A DNA stretch of 64,000 bases. It comes from Pseudomonas frederiksbergensis (GTDB taxonomy: Bacteria; Pseudomonadota; Gammaproteobacteria; Pseudomonadales; Pseudomonadaceae). Made by a program: the position numbers and the translations under genes. The notes under the pieces were generated by a model. The model was given only the letters and a program-made list of their open reading frames with translations. It did no database searches and was not told the origin of the DNA. The DNA lies in assembly GCF_900105495.1 (NCBI RefSeq), contig NZ_FNTF01000002.1, positions 186,001 to 250,000 of the forward strand, in the 5' to 3' direction. The stretch's first letter is position 1; the number at the start of each line of letters is the position of its first letter. This document shows positions 30,358-37,698 of the stretch, one piece after another.

Positions 30358-32733
30358 GCACCCAAACCACCGATATCTTCGATACCCAAAATCAACCTGC
30401 CTGAGCTGCCGACGACGACCCCGCCGCGATTGCAAGCGGATGCGTCGCTGCCGGGCACCCGCGTGAATACAGGGCTGGAGTCGATGCAACCTGCTGCGGG
30501 ATGGCCTGATGGCACGTCCCATGCGCCTGGGCTGACACCCGGTCTGTTGCCCGACGCCCAGCAGCCGATACAAACACAGGCAGTCGCTACGTCCACGGTG
30601 CCGACACGTGCTCTCGGCAATGATCCATTGAATGGGTTTCGAGTGTCGGTCTACTCGGCAAACATGTTGCCCGCCCCAAACGACGCCGGCTTGCGAATCC
30701 ATGCCCAACGCATGTACGTCGACATCCCGGGCAACGGTACAGTCCAAGTCAGCTATGACGCAGGCACGAACACATACCGGGCACAACGTCGCTTCGAAGT
30801 GACTCCCAGCGGACCGGTATTGCACCTGAACAACGATGGAAAAAGCTGGAGCCTCAATCCCCCTGCCCCGCCGCCAGTAAACATGTCAACGACTGCTATC
30901 GCCCCACGCATCTACCTTGATAGCACACACTATGTCTGGAACCCGGACGCAACAAACCTTCAGGGATACGTCGTTCTGCATCGAAAAAGAGGCCTGGACG
31001 CACACGTAGGACCCGAAACCCATATGGCCTTTCAGGATGACAACGGTTCGTTCGTCAAAGTCGAACCGGGCTCGACCCCGATCGACCAGCCGGCGGCCAA
31101 GCTAGCGGCGTGGACCGATCGTGACCTGTGGGATATGTACGATCTTTCCGGCAGTGATATCACCCGTTTCCGCGACGAAGTCACGGTCACCGGGATGAAG
31201 CCGCAATGGGCCTCCATTCGACAGGAGCGGCTTCAGAAATCGTATCTTCTCGATGAACTTCGCCGCTGGTTGGCGCCACATATGAACCGGGATGAATTTA
31301 ACCGGCGAATGGAGCCTCTGAACTATTCGGTCGAGCAATGGGCGGCGCAACTCGACAGGGTCAGTCTCGATTCGGTCGCCAGGCGCCAACGTGAAGTACA
31401 CAAACGCAAGCTGGACAACCCGCAAGCGCAAACCGGAGCCGAGGCACAACGCCCACGCCTGGCGGACGAACAATCCCCCAGAGCGGATAGTCCCGCAGTG
31501 CCCGACTACATTACGAAGTCCGTTGAGTACGGAGCACTGAGAGACCAACTGATCGAACAACTTCGATCCCTGACAAGCACGGGACCAGCCGCGAAATCGC
31601 GGGAGGAGATCACCCGCCAGATTCAACCCTACAACCTGTCGACACGACAGCTCTCGCGACTGGTCAGTGACGTGCAGGCCCAAGGACGCATTCCCCAGTG
31701 GGCTGAGGACCTCAGACATTCTTCCATGGACGAAACCAACCCTCATCGGTTCGATGAAGTCTACGAAGAACTGTTGCCCGAGATACTGCACCTCAGAAAC
31801 CAGTCAACCGGCAACATCTCCTTCTCCGACAACTTCACCCGTCCATATCTCAATGCCCTGCTCACAAAGGCCGGTTACCAGCGCAACAAATACAACTGCT
31901 TATACAGAACTGATATTCCGGCCATGTTCAGGGGGGACGACCGCAACCCCTTCGAGTTTTTCGAGGATCACATGCGCCCACGCCAGAAACACGGTGTCGG
32001 ATCAACCACACAAAAAGCCGTGAGCGCAACGTTCAGTCTGTCGGAGGCATATGTACATGCTCGCAGCGCTCCAGAGGTGGAAGCGTTGCTGTATGACACT
32101 CAGCATCACAAATACCCAGGGGAATTAATCGACTACAGCGGAACCCGCAGATACGAAGAAAGAGGCAAAAGTTCATCAAGCAGTGACGAGAGTTCATCCA
32201 GCAGTGACGAGGACGACAGCTCATCCAGCAGCGACGAGGACAGCTCAGGTAACCCGCTCTTGCGTTTCCATGACAAACACTACATCGCAAAAAGGCAAAA
32301 TCAGCGCATCGGGTTTACCTATTTGCTCGACACCCGCAATATTGAAGTTGTGCCTGGCGAAGAAAACCTGGCTTTCAATGCCTATGCGCGAACCGAAAAA
32401 AAGCCCGGTGAAAAGATCTGGTTTCCCGACGATTCATATGAAGGCCACATTTCAATGTCTGCGCGCGGCTTGAGTGCTGACAGGATCTGGCTGATCAACT
32501 CGAGCGGGACGCGTGCAGCGAAGATCAATGACATCTGCGCCCTGTACCTGAGTCAGCCCGAGTCCGCCAGGCACAGCCCCCGTGCGGGCAGACCCATTGA
32601 AGAAAGAACATGGAGCGGTGACGACAACGACTGGGAATATGACGACTTGATCGATCAGGCCGCAAACTTGGGCAAACCTGTCATCAAACTGCCTGACGGA
32701 GAAATATACTCAAACGACATTGTGTTTCCATAA
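30355..32733 (+). CDS. Putative ADP-ribosyltransferase toxin, paralog 1
   Basis: 792 residues, no signal peptide. The N-terminus is Pro-rich with KPPISSIPKINLPELP, shared with the next gene. A beta-rich pair of segments lies at about 90-240. A helical module containing the PQWA motif occurs twice (about 255-340 and 395-455). The last 335 residues read as a pertussis/cholera-type ART: Arg518 in CLYRTDIPAMFRGDDR, Ser-x-Thr at 557-559 in KAVSATFSLSEA, and Glu696 in YEGHISMSARGLSADRI. A Ser/Asp/Glu repeat (606-631) sits inside this domain, and a basic stretch (about 343-352) precedes it. Activity and target are not known; an effector injected by another route is an alternative. Confidence 0.68.
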   Translation: MAPKPPISSIPKINLPELPTTTPPRLQADASLPGTRVNTGLESMQPAAGWPDGTSHAPGLTPGLLPDAQQPIQTQAVATSTVPTRALGNDPLNGFRVSVYSANMLPAPNDAGLRIHAQRMYVDIPGNGTVQVSYDAGTNTYRAQRRFEVTPSGPVLHLNNDGKSWSLNPPAPPPVNMSTTAIAPRIYLDSTHYVWNPDATNLQGYVVLHRKRGLDAHVGPETHMAFQDDNGSFVKVEPGSTPIDQPAAKLAAWTDRDLWDMYDLSGSDITRFRDEVTVTGMKPQWASIRQERLQKSYLLDELRRWLAPHMNRDEFNRRMEPLNYSVEQWAAQLDRVSLDSVARRQREVHKRKLDNPQAQTGAEAQRPRLADEQSPRADSPAVPDYITKSVEYGALRDQLIEQLRSLTSTGPAAKSREEITRQIQPYNLSTRQLSRLVSDVQAQGRIPQWAEDLRHSSMDETNPHRFDEVYEELLPEILHLRNQSTGNISFSDNFTRPYLNALLTKAGYQRNKYNCLYRTDIPAMFRGDDRNPFEFFEDHMRPRQKHGVGSTTQKAVSATFSLSEAYVHARSAPEVEALLYDTQHHKYPGELIDYSGTRRYEERGKSSSSSDESSSSSDEDDSSSSSDEDSSGNPLLRFHDKHYIAKRQNQRIGFTYLLDTRNIEVVPGEENLAFNAYARTEKKPGEKIWFPDDSYEGHISMSARGLSADRIWLINSSGTRAAKINDICALYLSQPESARHSPRAGRPIEERTWSGDDNDWEYDDLIDQAANLGKPVIKLPDGEIYSNDIVFP
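32170..32247 (+). repeat. In-frame 21-bp tandem repeats encoding SSSSDE tract
   Basis: Three near-identical 21-bp units at 32170-32190, 32191-32211 and 32218-32238 (consensus AGTTCATCCAGCAGTGACGA plus G), with a GACGAC insert before the third. They encode the acidic serine-rich tract of the first ART-like protein. The repeats keep frame, so changes in copy number would lengthen or shorten the tract. Confidence 0.85.
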
Positions 32734-32760
32734 GGCCAGCTCTGCTCATCGTTGAATAAT

Positions 32761-32787
32761 ACCGGCCCTGGACTTCCGGGAGCCGGT
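32761..32787 (+). other. Imperfect hairpin between the two ART-like genes
   Basis: ACCGGC / GCCGGT arms with partial inner pairing of CC-TGG and CCGGG, 28 bp after the first ART-like stop. No T-run follows; it could modulate expression of the second paralog relative to the first. Confidence 0.4.
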
Positions 32788-32804
32788 CATCTTTCAGGCC
32801 ACTA

Positions 32805-32824
32805 TTGGAAAGGATTCCAACATG
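32805..32824 (+). promoter_or_regulatory. Hairpin-presented ribosome binding site, copy 2
   Basis: TTGGAA-AGGA-TTCCAA, a perfect 6-bp stem with AGGA in the loop, 1 nt before the ATG at 32822. It matches the element at 30339, so the duplication that made the paralogs included the ribosome binding site. Confidence 0.6.
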
Positions 32825-35242
32825 CCAAAACCACCAGTATCTTCGATACCGAAAATAAACATGCCTGAACCACCCGCATTGAATCTGCCGCCACTGCATG
32901 GGCCAGGACACTCTGCAATCGGTCACCCAAATCTGCAGGCAGGCATGTCATCGGACACTACGCCGCCAGCCCCCTTGTTACCCATCACGGGCCCCTCCCT
33001 GACTCAACCTTCCCTGCTGCCATTGCCCGTCTTGAATGTCCAGGACACTGCCACTGCCGGAGCACCAACCGCCGCTTCCGGCTCCGACCCACTGCATCGG
33101 TTCCGTCTGCCCGCATCGTCCTCAAACCTCTTGCCCGCACCCGGCGCTGACGGGTTTAGAGTCCAGGCGCAACGCCGGTACGTGGACATTCAGTCCGGTG
33201 GAACGGTGCTTGTCGAGTTCGACTCCGCTGTCGGAATGTATCGGGCAAAACGGCGTAACGAACTGACGGCCTCTGGACCGGCGTTGCGGCTCAACCCAGA
33301 GAGCAGGACCTGGCGCCTGGCTGCCGAGTCGCTGCCCGGCGAGTCCTCAATAAAACCAACGCATGTGCCACAACCGGCGCCTGCACAACAACTACCCGCA
33401 CAAAGCTACGTCGACATTGCCCACTACACCTGGGAGCCACAGGCAACCAATCTTCATGGGTATGTGGTGATGCATAGAAAACAGGACGCGGACCCGCTCG
33501 TCGGTCCGGCGACCCAATATGCTTTTGTCGATATGAACGGACACTTTGTCAGAGTCGATCCGCCAGATACCCCGATCATCCAGCCTGCGCAGCAAATTCC
33601 CGCCTGGACGGACTACGACATCTGGGACTTTTACGGATTGCAGGGAGCACAGATCAGCCGATTTCGCGCCGAGGTCGCCAGTACCGGCAACAAGCCGCAA
33701 TGGGCGCAACCGCGTACAAACCGACGCCGCAAACCCCATCTGATCAACGAATTGCGACGCTGGATGGCACCTGACAAGCAGCAAGACGAATTTGCCGAGT
33801 TAATGGAGCCACACTCGTACGGGCAATTGAAGGCGATGTTCGACAATGTGCAGCTCAACCAGCGCCATCCTCAACCAACTCCCCAAAAGCGGCCCCTGAT
33901 CGACGAGCAACCAGGGCCGTCTAAAAAACGCCCCTTGATCGAGGATCTATCGGGGCCCGGTTTGCCGGCGACACCACCGCGCCTGCCGGATACGCAGCCG
34001 ACCACAGAGACGGGAAACACCCCTGATTACGTCGAGATGGCGCGTGTAACCGCAGAAGAAAGAGGCAAGCTTCTTGAACAGCTTCAAGTCCGGATGAACT
34101 TGCGAGGCCCGCACAAAACCCTGGATGAGGTGGCGGCGACGATGAAGCCTTACAACCTGTCGAACCGGCAACTCACACAGATGCTCGCCGAGATACAGGC
34201 CAACGGCACCGCCCCGCAGTGGGCCGAGAACCATAAACAAACGTCCATCGACGAGACAAACATCAACCGGTTCAACGACGCCTACGAGGAGTTGCTGCCT
34301 GAAATCTTCAGCCTGCGAAACCGCGGGCGGGGCTTTACGGATTTCAATGCCAATTACACCCGCACCTATCTCGATGGCTTACTGGCGTACGCCGGGTACA
34401 AGCGCAATAAATACAACTGTTTGTACCGTACCGATATACCCGCGATGTTCAGGGGCGATGACCGCACGCCTTTCGAATTTTCCCGGGACGGCCATATGCT
34501 CCCGCGCCAGGATCTCGGTGAAGGTTCAACGACACAAAAGGCTGTCAGCGCGACCTTCAGTCTGAACAACGCGAAACAGTACATCCGCCAATTCGGCAAG
34601 CAATCCGGGATAAAAGAACTTCTGTACGACACTCAGTACCACAAGTACCCCGGCGACTTGAGCCGAACCGAGTCGAGCGATACAGAATCCGTTGACAGTG
34701 CGGCAGACTCCGATACCGACAGCGGCTCGGACAGCGAACCGGGACGGATCACGGAGAAGGACTATTACCCGAAAAGACTCAACCAGAACATTGCCTTTTG
34801 TTACCTGCTCGACACCCGCAACATCGAGATCGTCCCGGCCCGTGAAAACTATCATTTCAACAGGGATGCGCTCGACGAATCGAAAAGAACCGGCGGTAAA
34901 ACCTGGTTTCCCGATGATGATCTGGAAGGCCATATTTCAATATCCAGCCGTGGCTTCAGCGCAGACCGGATCTGGCTGGTCAACTCGACCTTTACCCGCG
35001 CAGCACGGGTCAGTGACATCTACTTGCAATCCTATGTTCACGCCGACCATTCAACCAGAGGCGAGGCTGACAGTATCGAAGAGCGGACATGGGCCGGCGC
35101 AAACAACCTGAGTGACTACGACATGTTGATCGATCAGGTGGCGGCGGCCAACAAACCGGTGATTAACTTTCCCGCCGGTAAAGAAGTGTTCTCCAACGAC
35201 GTGGTCTTTACGCCTGACTTGATAACGCCGACAACCGCCTGA
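32822..35242 (+). CDS. Putative ADP-ribosyltransferase toxin, paralog 2
   Basis: 806 residues, collinear with the preceding gene over its whole length. N-terminal signature KPPVSSIPKINMPEPP, Pro-rich linker, beta segments, two PQWA helical modules (about 262-340 and 430-470), then the ART-like domain. Candidate catalytic residues: Arg536 in CLYRTDIPAMFRGDDR, Ser576-x-Thr578 in KAVSATFSLNNA, Glu702 in LEGHISISSRGFSADRI. The acidic insert is present but reads TESSDTESVDSAADSDTDSG (about 616-635), different from the paralog. A duplicated KRPLI(D/E) basic motif lies at about 356-373. Ends SNDVVF plus a short tail. Probably a second enzymatic subunit with altered specificity (inference). Confidence 0.68.
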   Translation: MPKPPVSSIPKINMPEPPALNLPPLHGPGHSAIGHPNLQAGMSSDTTPPAPLLPITGPSLTQPSLLPLPVLNVQDTATAGAPTAASGSDPLHRFRLPASSSNLLPAPGADGFRVQAQRRYVDIQSGGTVLVEFDSAVGMYRAKRRNELTASGPALRLNPESRTWRLAAESLPGESSIKPTHVPQPAPAQQLPAQSYVDIAHYTWEPQATNLHGYVVMHRKQDADPLVGPATQYAFVDMNGHFVRVDPPDTPIIQPAQQIPAWTDYDIWDFYGLQGAQISRFRAEVASTGNKPQWAQPRTNRRRKPHLINELRRWMAPDKQQDEFAELMEPHSYGQLKAMFDNVQLNQRHPQPTPQKRPLIDEQPGPSKKRPLIEDLSGPGLPATPPRLPDTQPTTETGNTPDYVEMARVTAEERGKLLEQLQVRMNLRGPHKTLDEVAATMKPYNLSNRQLTQMLAEIQANGTAPQWAENHKQTSIDETNINRFNDAYEELLPEIFSLRNRGRGFTDFNANYTRTYLDGLLAYAGYKRNKYNCLYRTDIPAMFRGDDRTPFEFSRDGHMLPRQDLGEGSTTQKAVSATFSLNNAKQYIRQFGKQSGIKELLYDTQYHKYPGDLSRTESSDTESVDSAADSDTDSGSDSEPGRITEKDYYPKRLNQNIAFCYLLDTRNIEIVPARENYHFNRDALDESKRTGGKTWFPDDDLEGHISISSRGFSADRIWLVNSTFTRAARVSDIYLQSYVHADHSTRGEADSIEERTWAGANNLSDYDMLIDQVAAANKPVINFPAGKEVFSNDVVFTPDLITPTTA

Positions 35243-35257
35243 TCCTGTCGGCAGACA

Positions 35258-35848
35258 CTAGGCAAACAACTCGCCTTGCAACTCATCCAGCAGCGCCTGA
35301 ATCGCATCCAGTCGCTGCTGCGGATCATCGAGTTGCAGCAGGTCGATCTTGTCCACTTCGGCAAACGGCAACAGGTACGCCAACTGATTGGCCAGCGACT
35401 GCTGCCCGGTTGCTTCGGTGCCCATGTTCAACGCTTCGACCATCGGGTGTTCGGCCAAGGCTTTGAGCAGCGCAACCAGGTCGGCGTCCTCGTCTTGCAG
35501 CGGTTGTTCAGGTTCGTCCTCCAGCCACTCGACCTCGGCGACGGTCAGTTGATCGCGCTGAATTTCGGTACGCAACACGTGGAAGCGCCGCCCGCCCTGC
35601 ACCCGAATGCCCAGCAAGCCATTGTCCTGCTGTTTGAAATCAGTGATCAGCGCCTCGCACCCGACCAGCGCGTAGCCCGCCGGCGCGATGCCGACCTCTT
35701 CGCCGTCGAGGATGCACACCACGCCAAAGCCGCCGCCCTGCTTCATGCAGCGACTGATCATGTCCAGGTAGCGCGCCTCGAAGATTTGCAAATCGAGGAT
35801 GCAACCTGGGAACAACACTGTATTCAGCGGAAAAAGCGGCAAGCTCAT
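35258..35848 (-). CDS. LON substrate-binding-domain protein
   Basis: 196-residue protein consisting only of the N-terminal substrate-recognition domain of Lon protease, with no ATPase or peptidase part. Starts MSLPLFPLNTVLFPG and continues IFEARYLDMISRCM, both typical of the family. The ATG at 35848 has AAGGA at 7-nt spacing; the ATG two codons earlier lies too close to it. Downstream of the LrgB-like gene with its ribosome binding site overlapping that stop codon. Function of stand-alone LON domains is not established. Confidence 0.9.
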   Translation of the reverse strand: MSLPLFPLNTVLFPGCILDLQIFEARYLDMISRCMKQGGGFGVVCILDGEEVGIAPAGYALVGCEALITDFKQQDNGLLGIRVQGGRRFHVLRTEIQRDQLTVAEVEWLEDEPEQPLQDEDADLVALLKALAEHPMVEALNMGTEATGQQSLANQLAYLLPFAEVDKIDLLQLDDPQQRLDAIQALLDELQGELFA

Positions 35849-35858
35849 AGACATTTCC

Positions 35859-36575
35859 TTACACCACCATCGACACCGCCAACGGCAGCAAAACTGCCGT
35901 GGCCACGCCCATCAGACTCATCGCCAGCGCCGCAAAGGCGCCGCATTCTTCATTTTCCTGCATCGCCACCGCCGTGCCGACCGCGTGGGCGGTCATGCCC
36001 AGCGCCATGCCGCGTGCCTCGGGGCTGTGCACGCCCAGCCGGGTCAAAAGACTCGGCCCGAAGATCGCCCCGATCACCCCGGTAATCAACACGAACACCG
36101 CCGCCAGCGCCGCAACGCCACCGATCTGCTCTGCCACCAGCATGGCAATCGGCGAAGTCACCGACTTCGGCGCCATGGTCATCAGGATCATGTGTTCGGC
36201 ACCAAACGACCAGCCCAGCAATACGCCCATGCCGGTGGCGACAACACCACCTATCACCAGCGTAGTAAATATCGGCCAGAACAACTGCCGAATGCGTCGC
36301 AGATTGAGGTACAGCGGGACCGCCAGCGCCACGGTCGCCGGCCCGAGCAGGATGCTGAGGATTTCGGTGCTCTTGCGGTACTCGGCATAGCTCAGGCCGC
36401 AACCCACCACTACGCCGATCACCAGCAGCATCGAGACCAGCACCGGTTGCAGAAAGATCCAGCGGGTTTTCTCGTACGCCGCAAGCACAAGCTGATAAGC
36501 GCCCAGCGTAATGCCGATGCCGAACAACGGATGATGAATCACCGACGCCCAGGCGCCGTGCCAGTCGAAGATCAT
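35859..36575 (-). CDS. LrgB/CidB-family membrane protein
   Basis: 238 residues with about seven hydrophobic segments. Family landmark MAPKSVTSPIAMLVAEQIGG and the C-terminal MALGMTAHAVGTAVAMQENE are present. LrgB-type proteins partner with LrgA/CidA proteins in holin-like control of autolysis or export of small metabolites. The start overlaps the LrgA-like gene by 4 bp (ATGA), so the two are translationally coupled. Confidence 0.92.
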   Translation of the reverse strand: MIFDWHGAWASVIHHPLFGIGITLGAYQLVLAAYEKTRWIFLQPVLVSMLLVIGVVVGCGLSYAEYRKSTEILSILLGPATVALAVPLYLNLRRIRQLFWPIFTTLVIGGVVATGMGVLLGWSFGAEHMILMTMAPKSVTSPIAMLVAEQIGGVAALAAVFVLITGVIGAIFGPSLLTRLGVHSPEARGMALGMTAHAVGTAVAMQENEECGAFAALAMSLMGVATAVLLPLAVSMVV

Positions 36576-36934
36576 TGGCTGTCCTCACGATGAGCGTGAC
36601 GCTTGACCATGCGTTGCATCAGCACGCCAGCGAAAGCCATGGACAACAACAGAGACAACACCAGCGCACCGACGATGGCCCAGAAATCTGCGGCAATGTC
36701 CTTGGCGTAAACCATCACACCCACGGCCGGTGGCACCAACAACAACGGCAGGTAACGCAGCAGACTGCTGGCTGCGAGGTTCAGCGACTCGCCGACCTGG
36801 CCACGGCTGATCAGGAACACCAACAGCAACAGCAGGCCGACAATCGGCCCCGGCAGTATGGGTAGAAACAAGTGGTTGATGGCTGTGCCCAGCAATTGGA
36901 ACAGCACCAGCCAGGTCAGGCCACGTAACAACAT
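36572..36934 (-). CDS. LrgA/CidA-family holin-like protein
   Basis: 120-residue membrane protein with four hydrophobic segments and the family signature FLPILPGPIVGLLLLL near residue 30. Pairs with the LrgB-like gene downstream. Shine-Dalgarno GGGAGA is visible. Divergent from the phaJ4-like gene; the 196-bp gap between them should hold both promoters, but no strong consensus stands out. Confidence 0.92.
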   Translation of the reverse strand: MLLRGLTWLVLFQLLGTAINHLFLPILPGPIVGLLLLLVFLISRGQVGESLNLAASSLLRYLPLLLVPPAVGVMVYAKDIAADFWAIVGALVLSLLLSMAFAGVLMQRMVKRHAHREDSQ

Positions 36935-37130
36935 CCGTCATCTCCCGCCAATCTCATCCCGCACAAACGCGCCGAGCATTATAAGCACGTCAACGCTATA
37001 GACCGGCATTCGCCAAAATCATGGTCAGTTGACCGGAGCCATTTGCCATGTTGATCTAAAGTGGTAACTCGGGAGGTCAAATCCCCCCACCTCAAAAACT
37101 ATAAAACCGATGAACCCAAGGAGAGTCTCA

Positions 37131-37586
37131 ATGCCCTATGTTCCAGTTGCAGAGCTCAAAGATTATGTCGGCAAGGAACTTGGACGTTCCGAATGGCTCA
37201 CCATCGATCAGGAGCGCATCAACCTGTTCGCCGAAGCCACAGGGGACTTTCAGTTCATCCACGTCGACCCGGTCAAAGCCGCGCAAACGCCATTTGGCAG
37301 CACCATTGCCCACGGCTTCCTGTCGCTGTCGCTGATCCCCAAACTGATGGAAGACATCCTGATCCTGCCTGAAGGGGCGAAGATGGTAGTCAACTACGGT
37401 CTCGATACCGTGCGTTTCATTCAGCCAGTGAAGGTCAATTCCAGGGTACGACTCAAGGTCGACATGAACGAAGTCATCGAGAAAAAACCCGGCCAATGGC
37501 TGCTCAAGGCCACCGCCACGCTTGAGATCGAAGGCTCGGACAAACCGGCCTACATCGCCGAGCCACTGTCCCTCTGTTTCGTGTAA
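37131..37586 (+). CDS. phaJ4: MaoC-type (R)-specific enoyl-CoA hydratase
   Basis: 151-residue hot-dog fold hydratase from the ATG at 37131 (AAGGAGAG upstream). The catalytic Asp and His lie in FAEATGDFQFIHVDPVKA, the R-hydratase 2 motif, with FGSTIAHGFLSLSL after it. PhaJ-type enzymes feed (R)-3-hydroxyacyl-CoA from beta-oxidation to polyhydroxyalkanoate synthesis. The symbol follows P. aeruginosa PhaJ4, whose gene I recall in the same neighbourhood; substrate range is not visible. Confidence 0.88.
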   Translation: MPYVPVAELKDYVGKELGRSEWLTIDQERINLFAEATGDFQFIHVDPVKAAQTPFGSTIAHGFLSLSLIPKLMEDILILPEGAKMVVNYGLDTVRFIQPVKVNSRVRLKVDMNEVIEKKPGQWLLKATATLEIEGSDKPAYIAEPLSLCFV

Positions 37587-37698
37587 ACCATCCCGGATGC
37601 GAAGCAGCTCAGGCTGTTTCGCGCCCTCTTCTGTTTCCTGGCTATATAAGGTCAAACAGCTGCGGCATACTCGGTCGCCTAATTGCCCGGATCCCGCT

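Noticed and set aside
32170..32247. Short tandem repeats considered as a CRISPR array
   Set aside because: Units are contiguous, in frame and without spacers; they encode a Ser/Asp tract.
26600..35250. Possible prophage or type VI secretion cluster
   Set aside because: No integrase, VgrG, PAAR, Hcp, tail or lysis genes and no tRNA attachment site in or beside the island.
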